Below are positions 1-8,419 of a stretch of 64,000 nt of DNA, one piece after another (the first letter of the stretch is position 1; each line of letters starts with the position of its first letter). The notes beneath the pieces were generated by a model. The model ran no database searches. It was not told the origin of the DNA and saw only the letters and a program-made list of their open reading frames with translations. The stretch spans positions 1 through 64,000 of the forward strand of contig CAZXWC010000001.1 of the NCBI GenBank assembly GCA_964644525.1, given 5' to 3'. A program made the position numbers and the translations under genes. The DNA comes from BM714 sp964644525. Its GTDB lineage: Bacteria > Bacillota > Clostridia > Peptostreptococcales > BM714.

Positions 1-14
1 AAGACTTGAGACAT
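1..14 (-). CDS. rpsU: Probable 5' end of rpsU (30S ribosomal protein S21), cut by window edge
   Basis: Only four codons are visible (M-S-Q-V), preceded on the minus strand by a strong GGGAGGG Shine-Dalgarno seven bases before the ATG. The gene sits just downstream of a HIT-family gene in a dnaJ-prmA-rsmE-mtaB-hinT series. In many Clostridia rpsU follows at this point, and S21 commonly starts M-S-E-V/I. The identification rests on context and the start site; too little coding sequence is present to prove it. Confidence 0.45.
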
Positions 15-100
15 TAAACATCCCTCCCTCCGATGATAAATGAGGACTAACTATAACACTTAAAAATTATACATCAAATCCTCTTATTTTGCAATTGTTT

Positions 101-445
101 TTAACCTGGAGGCCATTTCATTGGTCTTCCGCCTATTAGATGCATATGCAAATGTCCAATTTCCTGCCCGGCTTCCTTGCCATTGTTTATAATCAATCTG
201 TAACCTTCTTCTTTTATTCCAAGGCTTTCAGCAATACTTTTTGCAGCTAAAGTCATATCTTGAACCAAACACATTTTCGACTCGTTTAAATCGTTTACCG
301 ATTCAAAATGTTCTTTTGGGATAATAAGAACATGCACAGGAGCCACAGGGTTCAAATCATTGAAAGCCACCACGTTTTCACTTTCAAACACAAAACTGGT
401 CGGTATTTCCCCTTTTGCAATTTTACAAAAGATACAATCTTTCAT
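101..445 (-). CDS. hinT: HIT family protein (histidine triad nucleotide-binding, HinT-like)
   Basis: A 114-residue protein of typical HinT length. The N-terminus has the Cys-x-x-Cys-type opening CIFCKIAKGEIP, and the C-terminus has the histidine triad HLHMHLIGG (H-x-H-x-H) that forms the nucleotide phosphoramidase active site. The family hydrolyses AMP-lysine and adenosine phosphoramidates in the cytoplasm; the native substrate here is unknown. A GGGGGTG Shine-Dalgarno precedes the ATG. It lies 43 bases after mtaB on the same strand and is probably co-transcribed with the distal heat-shock operon. Confidence 0.9.
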   Translation of the reverse strand: MKDCIFCKIAKGEIPTSFVFESENVVAFNDLNPVAPVHVLIIPKEHFESVNDLNESKMCLVQDMTLAAKSIAESLGIKEEGYRLIINNGKEAGQEIGHLHMHLIGGRPMKWPPG

Positions 446-488
446 CTTTACACCCCCTTTGGATTATTATATCAAATTACCTTTATTT

Positions 489-1787
489 TTAAACAATCTC
501 TCCACATGTTACATCTCCATCTGCGCAATCCAACCTGACTTGTCTTATTTGTCCCGACAGGTATTCTTTCGATTTCACTCTGACTTTCATAAAATTCATG
601 CAATGCCCTTCCCATATTCCATCTTTGCATACACCCTCGAATAAAACTTGTTCCTTTTTGCCTATCTGCGTTTTTGCAAAATCTTCTGCACATTCGATTG
701 CGCATTCCATGGCTGCATTGCTTCTTGATTTCACAACCGAAGGATTAACATGGTCGGGCAATTCAGCCGCAGCTGTCCCTTTTCTTTTGGAATATCTAAA
801 AACGTGAATATCCTTAAACGTCATTTTTTTTATAAAAAGCAGCGTTTCTTCAAATAATTCATCTGTCTCACCTGGAAATCCTACTATAAGATCGGTTGTA
901 ACTGCCGGATTATCGAATATATTCCTTATATCCTTCATTATTTTTGAGTATTCCGTCTTTGAATATTTTCTGTTCATTGCTTTCAGTATTGTGTCCGAAC
1001 CGCTTTGAAGCGACAGGTGAAAATGCGGACAAAATTCTTTGATGCCAGACAAACGTCTCAATCTATCCCCTGTGAAATACGTGGGTTCGCAAGATCCAAG
1101 CCTGATTCGGTTTATTCCTTCAATCCCCGACAAGGATTCAACAACGTCAATTAGTTCAATATCCCCTTCCAAATCATTTCCATAAAAAGCCGATTGTATG
1201 CCTATAAGGACAACTTCATTGTATCCTCTTTTCGCCAAAAGAACAGCCTCTTTCCTTATTGATTCAAAAGGCCTGCTTCTGCTTCTGCCCCTAGTGTATG
1301 GTATTATGCAATAGGAGCAAAAGTTGTCACACCCATCCTGTATTTTTATAAATGCCCTTGTTTTACCACTATGATTATTTAGGCCGATATCTTCATATTT
1401 GTCTTCACCGATAATCGAATCATTGAAAACAAGCGTTTTATTGTTCTCGATTATTTTTATGCGCCTAATAAGACTTCCTTTATCTCGGGCTCCCATTATG
1501 AGATTAACCCCTTCTATTTTTTCAATATCTCCAGTTGCTATTTGCGAATAGCAACCCAATACAGCTATTGTGGGTTTGGGAACCATTCTTGCATATTTTC
1601 TTATTGTCTGCCTTGATTTGCGCTCGGCCAAATGCGTAACACAGCATGTATTGAATATGGCAACATCCGGAAGCAGTCCATCTTCCGCCTCTTCGTACCC
1701 TTCAGCAAGCAACATTTCCCTTAATGATTCTGATTCATATTGGTTAACCTTGCATCCTAGGGTTTCAATCAAAAATGTTTTTTTCAT
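489..1787 (-). CDS. mtaB: tRNA t6A37 methylthiotransferase MtaB
   Basis: 432 residues. This radical-SAM methylthiotransferase converts t6A to ms2t6A at position 37 of tRNAs that read ANN codons. The N-terminal UPF0004 domain carries three conserved cysteines (LGCKVNQ, NTCCVTH, LGCYSQ) for the auxiliary [4Fe-4S] cluster. The radical-SAM motif CDNFCSYC (C-x3-C-x2-C) follows near residue 155, and a TRAM-like tail ends the protein. The LGCKVNQ opening is the MtaB rather than the MiaB or RimO type. The start codon overlaps the rsmE stop (ATGA), implying translational coupling in the dnaJ-prmA-rsmE-mtaB series. Confidence 0.92.
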   Translation of the reverse strand: MKKTFLIETLGCKVNQYESESLREMLLAEGYEEAEDGLLPDVAIFNTCCVTHLAERKSRQTIRKYARMVPKPTIAVLGCYSQIATGDIEKIEGVNLIMGARDKGSLIRRIKIIENNKTLVFNDSIIGEDKYEDIGLNNHSGKTRAFIKIQDGCDNFCSYCIIPYTRGRSRSRPFESIRKEAVLLAKRGYNEVVLIGIQSAFYGNDLEGDIELIDVVESLSGIEGINRIRLGSCEPTYFTGDRLRRLSGIKEFCPHFHLSLQSGSDTILKAMNRKYSKTEYSKIMKDIRNIFDNPAVTTDLIVGFPGETDELFEETLLFIKKMTFKDIHVFRYSKRKGTAAAELPDHVNPSVVKSRSNAAMECAIECAEDFAKTQIGKKEQVLFEGVCKDGIWEGHCMNFMKVRVKSKEYLSGQIRQVRLDCADGDVTCGEIV

Positions 1788-2545
1788 TGATTATCCTTTA
1801 CTCCCCTCATATCTCCAAATAGGAATTGCATTATGCTAAGTGCTGCAAACCCCGCTGTTTCTGTCCTCAATATGCGGGGACCCAATGATATTGGGATTGA
1901 TCCCATGTCTTCGATTTCTTCTACTTCACAAGGTGAAAATCCGCCTTCCGGACCTACTACCAGTGCAATCTTTTGAAAGTTTTTTTCGCTTGAATCAAGA
2001 CATTCTAAACCATTTCCTTCTTCATTTTCATAAAGCAGGACAACCTGATCATATTCCTTCAATTCCAAAAGCATTTCCTTGAATGAAAGGGGCTTTGCTA
2101 CTTCTGGTATTTTTACCCTTTTTGACTGTTTCGCAGCCTCTTTTGCAATTCGACGCCAACGTTCCGTTTTCCTGGCGGATTTTTTTTCATCTGTTTTAAC
2201 TATTGTCCTAGTTGAGACATACGGCTTTATTGAATTGATTCCAAGCTCTGTATTCTTCTGCACAATCAGGTCCATGTTGTTTTTTTTTGGAATAGCCTGA
2301 AACAAATCTATAAGGACTTTTTTAAAAACTGCTTGGTCAATGGATGAAATGATTTTCCCGCAAATGGCATTATTTCCAACAGAGACAATCTCAACCACAA
2401 AAACTTTCCCGTCCGAATCGCATGCTTCAAACAAATAACCTGGTTCAGCCCTTAGTACTTTCACCAAATGCTTTATCTCTGCTGCATCCTCAACTACAAG
2501 TCGGTCTCCTAATATCCTATTGCGGAAAAATATCCTATGCATCAC
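1784..2545 (-). CDS. rsmE: 16S rRNA (uracil-1498-N3)-methyltransferase RsmE
   Basis: 253 residues with the SPOUT methyltransferase fold: an N-terminal PUA-like domain, then a knotted C-terminal domain carrying the SAM-binding signature VVGPEGGFSPCEVEE and the LGPRILRTETA motif. It methylates U1498 in the decoding region of 16S rRNA. It overlaps the end of prmA by 11 bases and mtaB by 4, so the three genes form a tight translation-coupled set behind the dnaK chaperone genes, a standard Clostridium order. Either of two adjacent ATGs could be the start. Confidence 0.93.
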   Translation of the reverse strand: MMHRIFFRNRILGDRLVVEDAAEIKHLVKVLRAEPGYLFEACDSDGKVFVVEIVSVGNNAICGKIISSIDQAVFKKVLIDLFQAIPKKNNMDLIVQKNTELGINSIKPYVSTRTIVKTDEKKSARKTERWRRIAKEAAKQSKRVKIPEVAKPLSFKEMLLELKEYDQVVLLYENEEGNGLECLDSSEKNFQKIALVVGPEGGFSPCEVEEIEDMGSIPISLGPRILRTETAGFAALSIMQFLFGDMRGVKDNQ

Positions 2546-3500
2546 AGTCTCTCCTTTTCAAAACCATGGCAGTCCAACCGTTTTCCGTCTTTTTTTCAAT
2601 CAAATCAAAATATGCCGATTCTTCGACCGCATCCGCCATTTCCTCTGTTTTCTCCTCCAATATACCTGATGCTATAAATAAACCATTTTTCTTTACATAA
2701 GGAGCTGCAGTTTCCAGCAAATTTAATACAACATCGAAAATGATATTTGCAATCAATAGATCTGCAGGCACATCCAATTCCTTAAGCAAATCCCCCTGCA
2801 TAATACTGCAGATTTCTTCCTCCTTATTTTTTATCACGTTTTCTTTTGCCGCTTTTACGGCATCGCCGTCCATATCTATCCCCAAAACCTCTGTGGCCCC
2901 AAGTTTAGCTGAAGCCAGCGCCAATATTCCGCTTCCACATCCTATGTCGTATGCCTTAATTCCTTTTTCGATATATTTTTCTAGAAATTCAAGGCACATT
3001 CGTGTCGTTTCGTGAGTTCCCGTACCAAAAGCAAGACCCGGATCAAGTTCTATTACAATACTTTTTTGTGAAAAAATCAAATCCTTTTCGTCCAAAGATT
3101 CCCAAGACGGTTTTATTATTATCTTTTCCCCTATTCTTATAGGTTTGAAATATTTCTTCCATTCTGTATTCCAGTCCCTGTTCTGCAAAGATTTAGATTT
3201 AAGTTCGAACACTCCCTGTCCAATTCTTTCTACAGCTCTTTCAAGACTCAACCTTAAATTCCTCATCAATATATCCAAATCCTTTTCTTGGTCTGTATAT
3301 CCCTTTAAAACAGTTTTCCCTTTTTCAACCGAAATAAGGGATTCGTCTACATAGTCCCAACGAGCCCTGTCTCTGCTTAAGTCATCCAGAATAGATTCAT
3401 CTTCAATAACAAGCCCATCTATTCCGTATTCAGCCAAAACACCTATGGCTATCTCCGCAATCACATTGTCGACCTTAAGTACAATCTCATTCCAAACCAT
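2535..3500 (-). CDS. prmA: Ribosomal protein L11 methyltransferase PrmA
   Basis: 321 residues from the chosen ATG (protein begins MVWNEIVLKV), which follows an AAAGGGGA Shine-Dalgarno; an upstream ATG in frame adds 16 residues unlike the family and was not used. The C-terminal half is a class I SAM methyltransferase: motif GLAFGTGTHETT, SAM loop YDIGCGSGILALA, and the post-loop NIIFDV motif. It trimethylates lysines and the N-terminus of L11. It lies between dnaJ and rsmE. Confidence 0.93.
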   Translation of the reverse strand: MVWNEIVLKVDNVIAEIAIGVLAEYGIDGLVIEDESILDDLSRDRARWDYVDESLISVEKGKTVLKGYTDQEKDLDILMRNLRLSLERAVERIGQGVFELKSKSLQNRDWNTEWKKYFKPIRIGEKIIIKPSWESLDEKDLIFSQKSIVIELDPGLAFGTGTHETTRMCLEFLEKYIEKGIKAYDIGCGSGILALASAKLGATEVLGIDMDGDAVKAAKENVIKNKEEEICSIMQGDLLKELDVPADLLIANIIFDVVLNLLETAAPYVKKNGLFIASGILEEKTEEMADAVEESAYFDLIEKKTENGWTAMVLKRRDCDA

Positions 3501-3569
3501 AATAGAAAATCCCCTTTCATAAAACCCAAGACACTGTTGATTCAGCATCTTGGGTCTTGTCGCAAATAA

Positions 3570-4697
3570 TCAGTTGAATGCATCCTTCACCTTAGTAAAT
3601 ATATCTTTCTTTTTTGCGGATAAATCCATTCCCAAGGTTTTTGAAAACTCCCTCAACAACTCTCTCTGACGCTCATCCAAATCTCTTGGTGTTTCAACAA
3701 CCACCTTCACATAATGATCGCCTCTGCCATAACCATTCAACACCGGCACTCCCTTTCCTTTAAGCCTAAAAACAGTGCCTGGCTGGGTGCCTTCCGTAAT
3801 TTCGTATTTCACTTTTCCGTCCAATGTCTGAACGACTACCTCATCTCCGAGAGCCGCCTGCGCTATGTTTATATGTGCCTCGCTGAGTATGTCAAAGCCG
3901 TCCCTTTTGAATGTTTCATCTTCCTTGACTCTTATTACTACATATACATCGCCAGCAGGCCCCCCATTTGTTCCAGGTTCGCCTTCGCCCCTCAAGGTCA
4001 TTACCGAAGCATTGTCGACTCCTGCAGGTATTTTGATTTTTATGTTCCTTTTTTCTCTCTTCAAACCACTTCCGCCACAATCATGACATGCTTCTTCAAA
4101 GGTTTTCCCTTCACCTCCGCATGTTGGACATGTCTTTACGTTTACAAACTGCCCGAATGGAGTCCTCTGCTTATATCTGACTTCGCCTGTTCCACCACAA
4201 TTGCCACAGGTATTTACCTTTGTACCCGGTTTTGCGCCTGTTCCATTGCACGTATTGCACGTCTCGTTCCTTATTATTTCAATTTCCTTTTCAATTCCAA
4301 AAGCCGCTTCCTTAAATTCTATGACGGTTTCAACCTGTATGTCCCGCCCTTTTGCAGCTCTGGTCCTTCTTCTTGTACCACCGCCACCGAACATATCAAA
4401 AATATCTCCGAAAATATCATCAAACCCAGCTCCGCCGGCTCCTGAAAATCCTCCAAAGCCTTGTCCGTTTCCATCTACTCCTTCATGGCCAAATTGATCA
4501 TAACGGCTTCTCTTTTGGGAATCACCGAGAACTTCATATGCTTCATTAATTTCCTTGAATTTTTCCTCCGCTTCGGAATCCCCTTGATTTCTGTCAGGAT
4601 GATATTTCATAGCCATTTTTCTATATGCCTTCTTTATATCCTTCTCATCGGCGCCTTTATCTATATCCAAAATTTCATAATAATCTCTTTTACTCAA
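3570..4697 (-). CDS. dnaJ: Chaperone DnaJ (Hsp40)
   Basis: 375 residues. Domains in order: J domain with the HPD motif at residues 33-35, a Gly/Phe-rich linker (about 75-110), four zinc-binding repeats (CNTCNGTG, CGNCGGTG, CPTCGGEG, CHDCGGSG, about 147-205), and the C-terminal substrate-binding domains. It delivers unfolded clients to DnaK and stimulates its ATPase. The start is a TTG codon seven bases after AAGGTGG; no closer ATG fits. A promoter-like sequence at 4742-4770 suggests it can also be transcribed separately from dnaK. Confidence 0.97.
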   Translation of the reverse strand: MSKRDYYEILDIDKGADEKDIKKAYRKMAMKYHPDRNQGDSEAEEKFKEINEAYEVLGDSQKRSRYDQFGHEGVDGNGQGFGGFSGAGGAGFDDIFGDIFDMFGGGGTRRRTRAAKGRDIQVETVIEFKEAAFGIEKEIEIIRNETCNTCNGTGAKPGTKVNTCGNCGGTGEVRYKQRTPFGQFVNVKTCPTCGGEGKTFEEACHDCGGSGLKREKRNIKIKIPAGVDNASVMTLRGEGEPGTNGGPAGDVYVVIRVKEDETFKRDGFDILSEAHINIAQAALGDEVVVQTLDGKVKYEITEGTQPGTVFRLKGKGVPVLNGYGRGDHYVKVVVETPRDLDERQRELLREFSKTLGMDLSAKKKDIFTKVKDAFN

Positions 4698-4741
4698 AAC
4701 TACGCCACCTTCCCGTTTTTTCTATAATACTCTGCCCATTC

Positions 4742-4770
4742 ATTATAATGCATTCCAGGCTTTGATTCAA
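4742..4770 (-). promoter_or_regulatory. Predicted sigma-A promoter for dnaJ
   Basis: On the minus strand TTGAAT (4765-4770) is followed after exactly 17 bases by a perfect TATAAT (4742-4747), about 45 bases upstream of the dnaJ start and in the dnaK-dnaJ gap. This suggests expression of dnaJ and the following genes independent of heat-shock control. Prediction by eye only. Confidence 0.6.
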
Positions 4771-4786
4771 CGCCACTTCCTTTTAC

Positions 4787-4818
4787 GCACAAAGACACCC
4801 CACAGGGTGCCTATGTGC
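4787..4818 (-). other. Stem-loop in the dnaK-dnaJ intergenic region
   Basis: An inverted repeat with arms GCACATAGGCACCC and GGGTGTCTTTGTGC (minus strand, one mismatch and one G-U pair) around a four-base loop begins about 15 bases after the dnaK stop. No T-run follows, so it is not a classical terminator. It may be an mRNA processing or stabilising element that gives dnaK a different transcript level from dnaJ. Confidence 0.55.
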
Positions 4819-4832
4819 ATACATCGCAAGTT

Positions 4833-6671
4833 TTACTCGTCTTCGTCAACGACCTCATAGTCTGCGTCCACTACATCGTCGTCAGATTTCGAATCTTCAG
4901 ATTCGCCCTTTTGCTCTTCCGCCTGCTGCTCCGCCGCGGCTGCCTCATACATTTTTTGTGAAAGAGCATGGAAAGCATTCGTCATTTCTTCCGTGGCTGT
5001 CTTGATGGCTTCAATATCATCGCCCTCAAGAGTTTTCTTAAGCGCCTCTAGTTTTTCTTCTACCGTTTGCTTTTCTTCAGGAGATACTTTGTCTCCAACT
5101 TCCTTCAATGCTTTTTCCGATTCATACATCAATGAATCAGCTTTATTTCTTGTTTCAATTTCTTCTTTCTTCTTCTTGTCTTCCTCAGCAAAAGATTCAG
5201 CTTCTTTTACTTTATCCTTAATTTCATCTTCCGAAAGATTTGTAGAAGCCGTTATTGTTATTTTCTGTTCTTTGCCGGTTCCCAAATCCTTTGCTGAAAC
5301 ATGCACTATTCCGTTTCTGTCTATATCGAATGTTACTTCTATTTGAGGAACCCCTCTTGGTGCAGGCGGAATACCAGTCAACTGGAATCTTCCAAGCGTA
5401 ATATTGCCCGAAGCCATTTCCCTCTCTCCTTGAAGTACATGTATATCTACTGCAGTCTGGCTTTCCGCTGCAGTGGAGAATATTTGGCTCTTTTTGGTCG
5501 GTATTGTAGTATTTCTTTCTATCAGTTTGGTTGCGACTCCGCCAAGAGTCTCTATTCCAAGTGAAAGTGGCGTTACATCCAAAAGAACAAGGTCTTCAAC
5601 TTCTCCTGTTATTACCCCCGCCTGTATTGCTGCACCTACTGCAACACATTCGTCAGGGTTTATTCCCTTGTCTGGAGTATTGCTCGTTATTCTCTTTACA
5701 GCTTCCTGCACAGCAGGAATACGTGTTGATCCGCCAACAAGAATAACCTTGTCTATTTCACTTGACGATATGCCTGAGTCCTTTATAGCATCCCGCATAG
5801 GCCCTATTGTCTTTTGTACAAGATGGGACGTAAGCTGATCAAACTTGGCTCTTGTCACATCCATATTCATATGCAAAGGACCTTCTGCTGTTGCCGTTAT
5901 GAAAGGTAAATTAATATTTGTAGTTTGTACAGTTGACAATTCTTTTTTTGCCTTTTCCGCAGCTTCCTTAAGCCTTTGGAGAGCCATTCTATCCTTCTTG
6001 AGATCAACTCCGTACTCTTTTTTGAAACTATCGGCCATAAAGTCCATCAAAGCATTGTCGAAATCGTCCCCTCCAAGATGGTTGTCACCTTTCGTCGCAA
6101 GAACTTCGAAAACGCCTTCTCCTATTTCAAGTATTGAAACGTCAAAAGTTCCTCCACCAAGGTCGTATACAAGTATCTTTTGATCATGGTCCGGTTTGTC
6201 GAGACCGTATGCAAGGGAAGCCGCAGTAGGTTCGTTTATTATTCTTTCAACCTTTAGTCCGGCTATTCTTCCTGCATCTTTTGTCGCTTGGCGCTGACTG
6301 TCTGTGAAATAAGCAGGCACTGTTATTACCGCATCAGTCACTTTTTCTCCCAGATATGCCTCCGCATCCGCTTTGAGCTTCATAAGAACGTATGCTGAAA
6401 TATCCTGCGGCGCATATTCCTTTCCATCTATGGACACTTTGTGATTTTTTCCCATTTCTCTTTTTATTGATGTCACAGTCCTGTCCGGATTTGTTATAGC
6501 CTGCCTTTTTGCTGTTTCTCCAACCAGACGTTCTCCGTTTTTGGCAAAAGCCACTATAGACGGAGTTGTTCTGTTCCCTTCACTGTTAGGTATAATGGTA
6601 GGTTCTCCACCTTCCAAAACCGCAACACAAGAGTTTGTTGTTCCCAAGTCAATTCCTATTACTTTCCCCAT
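4833..6671 (-). CDS. dnaK: Molecular chaperone DnaK (Hsp70)
   Basis: 612 residues, normal length. The ATPase domain begins GIDLGTTNSC and contains the phosphate-2 signature YDLGGGTFDVSIL and the adenosine motif ILVGGSTRIPAVQ. The peptide-binding domain, helical lid and acidic tail (ending DADYEVVDEDE) follow. An AAGGAGG Shine-Dalgarno precedes the ATG. It refolds and protects proteins in the cytoplasm with DnaJ and GrpE. Order hrcA-grpE-dnaK-dnaJ, under HrcA/CIRCE control from 8352-8419. Confidence 0.98.
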   Translation of the reverse strand: MGKVIGIDLGTTNSCVAVLEGGEPTIIPNSEGNRTTPSIVAFAKNGERLVGETAKRQAITNPDRTVTSIKREMGKNHKVSIDGKEYAPQDISAYVLMKLKADAEAYLGEKVTDAVITVPAYFTDSQRQATKDAGRIAGLKVERIINEPTAASLAYGLDKPDHDQKILVYDLGGGTFDVSILEIGEGVFEVLATKGDNHLGGDDFDNALMDFMADSFKKEYGVDLKKDRMALQRLKEAAEKAKKELSTVQTTNINLPFITATAEGPLHMNMDVTRAKFDQLTSHLVQKTIGPMRDAIKDSGISSSEIDKVILVGGSTRIPAVQEAVKRITSNTPDKGINPDECVAVGAAIQAGVITGEVEDLVLLDVTPLSLGIETLGGVATKLIERNTTIPTKKSQIFSTAAESQTAVDIHVLQGEREMASGNITLGRFQLTGIPPAPRGVPQIEVTFDIDRNGIVHVSAKDLGTGKEQKITITASTNLSEDEIKDKVKEAESFAEEDKKKKEEIETRNKADSLMYESEKALKEVGDKVSPEEKQTVEEKLEALKKTLEGDDIEAIKTATEEMTNAFHALSQKMYEAAAAEQQAEEQKGESEDSKSDDDVVDADYEVVDEDE

Positions 6672-6713
6672 TTTTATTCCTCCTTAATTTACTGAAAATT
6701 TATATATTATTGG

Positions 6714-7286
6714 CTATTTGACCACTTTTACCATGCTCGGCCTGATAACTTTGTCATTAAGACTGTAACCCGTTTGAAAAACCTCAATGACGGTTTCTGT
6801 CTCAAATTCCTCGGATTCCTCCATCATTACCGCGTGGTGGTAGTTTGGATCAAAAGGTTTTCCCTCTGCATCTATTTTTTTGATTCCATTCGAATTCAAA
6901 ACATCGTTCAACTGCTTATAGACCATCTCAATCCCCTTAAGCATTTTCTCCGATGTCCCGTTTTCTGATTCTGCCGACAAAACAGCTCTTTCAAAATTGT
7001 CCATAACTGGAAGAAGATCGCAAATCAATTTTTCATTAGCATAGCTGTAAATGTCATTTTTTTCTTTCTCCACTCTTTTCTTGTAATTCTTAAAATCAGA
7101 TGATACTCTTAAAAACCTTTCATTCATTTCATTGAACTGCTTTTGCAAAGCCTCATATGAACCATCTTCGATCTCTTCGGATTCATTCTCGACATCTTCA
7201 GCAATCTCGGATTCTTCATTCTTGTCTTCTCTTTCTTCTTCTTTCTCAATGTCTTCCAAATTTTCATTTGCTTCTTTATTTTCCAT
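6714..7286 (-). CDS. grpE: Nucleotide exchange factor GrpE
   Basis: 190 residues. The N-terminus is a long, highly acidic Glu-rich coiled coil, followed by the conserved GrpE core (FLRVSSDFKNYKKR) and the beta-domain ending with GYSLNDKVIRPSMVKV. It releases ADP from DnaK. The second in-frame ATG is chosen because it lies seven bases after GAGGTG; the first is only one base away. It overlaps the end of hrcA by 11 bases. Confidence 0.96.
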   Translation of the reverse strand: MENKEANENLEDIEKEEEREDKNEESEIAEDVENESEEIEDGSYEALQKQFNEMNERFLRVSSDFKNYKKRVEKEKNDIYSYANEKLICDLLPVMDNFERAVLSAESENGTSEKMLKGIEMVYKQLNDVLNSNGIKKIDAEGKPFDPNYHHAVMMEESEEFETETVIEVFQTGYSLNDKVIRPSMVKVVK

Positions 7287-8334
7287 CCCCATTCACCTCT
7301 TCATTCATTTGATTCTGCCCCGAAAAAACATCTGTCAATGTGTCTGTCATATATTCGACTAGAGAAATCACTTTCGAATAATTTATCCGCGTAGGCCCTA
7401 TTACACCTATCTTCCCTATCACCCTTCCATTAAACTTGTAAGTCGCAGTAACCAGGCTGCATTCCTTTATTTCATCCCATTGGTTTTCTTTGCCTATTCG
7501 GACAGACATATCCTTTTCAAGGTCTTCACTAAGCACAATAGACAATTTGTCTTTCTGGTCCAGTGCATCCAAAATACACTTCGCTTTTTCGACATCGCTG
7601 AATTCAGGTGTGTGCAATACGTTCGATATGCCGCTCAAATATATCCTGCTGGCATAATTACTGTTCATATGCATCCCTATGGATTCAATCAAATTATCCA
7701 CAAAACTCAAATGATTCTCAAAACCACTTTCAATTGCGAGAATTTTTTCCCTGTCCAAACGATTTGCATCCTTGCCCTTCAACCGGGATTTGAGCATGTT
7801 AGAAATTTTATCCAATTCTTCCTGGCTCAAATTGTTTGTCTTTATCACAAGATCCTTCACTATTCCCGATTCAGACACCAATACAAGCAAAGCCCTTGTT
7901 TCACTCAACCTTATTATTTTTAGATTTCTCAAGCGGCTTGCCTTGAAATCCGGTGTCAAAATGAAGGATGTAAGGTCAGACATCTGGGAAAGAATTTTTG
8001 AAGCATGCCTGATTATTTCTTCTGATTCAAGCATTCTGCTTACAAGTTGATCTCTTATGGATTTTTTTTGTATGTTTGCCATCTTATACAATCTCATAAG
8101 ATTGTCAACGTAAAGCCTGTATCCTTCATCCGAAGGAATCCTGCCAGATGATGTGTAAAGCTGTTCAATAAACCCCAATTCCTCCAAATCAGACATCTCA
8201 TTGCGGATTGTAGCTGAACTCACACCTAAATTGTATTTTCTCGAAAGAGTTCTGGAGCCGACCGGCTGAGCCGTTTGTATAAAATCATCGACAATAGCCT
8301 GGAAGATTCTCAATTGCCGCTCCGTCAATTGCAT
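7276..8334 (-). CDS. hrcA: Heat-inducible transcription repressor HrcA
   Basis: 352 residues from the ATG giving MQLTERQLRIFQAIVDDF, preceded by GGGAGGTGG. The N-terminal winged-helix domain (residues about 1-75, with SRKYNLGVSSATIRNEM as recognition region) binds CIRCE; the remainder is the GAF-like and dimerisation region. HrcA represses class I heat-shock operons and depends on GroEL for activity in related bacteria. A CIRCE lies immediately upstream, so the operon is autoregulated. An upstream in-frame start would run through the CIRCE and is rejected. Confidence 0.96.
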   Translation of the reverse strand: MQLTERQLRIFQAIVDDFIQTAQPVGSRTLSRKYNLGVSSATIRNEMSDLEELGFIEQLYTSSGRIPSDEGYRLYVDNLMRLYKMANIQKKSIRDQLVSRMLESEEIIRHASKILSQMSDLTSFILTPDFKASRLRNLKIIRLSETRALLVLVSESGIVKDLVIKTNNLSQEELDKISNMLKSRLKGKDANRLDREKILAIESGFENHLSFVDNLIESIGMHMNSNYASRIYLSGISNVLHTPEFSDVEKAKCILDALDQKDKLSIVLSEDLEKDMSVRIGKENQWDEIKECSLVTATYKFNGRVIGKIGVIGPTRINYSKVISLVEYMTDTLTDVFSGQNQMNEEVNGDGK

Positions 8335-8351
8335 GTGGCCACCTCCCGTTA

Positions 8352-8378
8352 TTAGCACTCTGTCTTGTTGAGTGCTAA
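8352..8378 (-). promoter_or_regulatory. CIRCE operator (HrcA binding site)
   Basis: A perfect copy of the CIRCE consensus: TTAGCACTC, nine-base spacer, GAGTGCTAA. It lies 18 bases upstream of the hrcA ATG and just downstream of a predicted -10, so bound HrcA would block transcription of hrcA-grpE-dnaK-dnaJ. Confidence 0.98.
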
Positions 8379-8390
8379 TACCATGACTAT

Positions 8391-8419
8391 AAACTAACAC
8401 TTAAAAAACAATTTGTCAA
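8391..8419 (-). promoter_or_regulatory. Predicted promoter of the hrcA heat-shock operon
   Basis: A consensus TTGACA (8414-8419) lies 17 bases upstream of TAGTTT (8391-8396), immediately before the CIRCE. A TATAGT a few bases further on is an alternative -10 but with poorer spacing. The -35 overlaps the last codons of hemW. Confidence 0.6.

Noticed and set aside
3714..4445. A 243-codon open frame on the plus strand across dnaJ
   Set aside because: It is antisense to a complete, motif-rich DnaJ and has no ribosome-binding site or recognisable family; low-complexity Cys/Phe/Tyr-rich translation is typical of a shadow frame.
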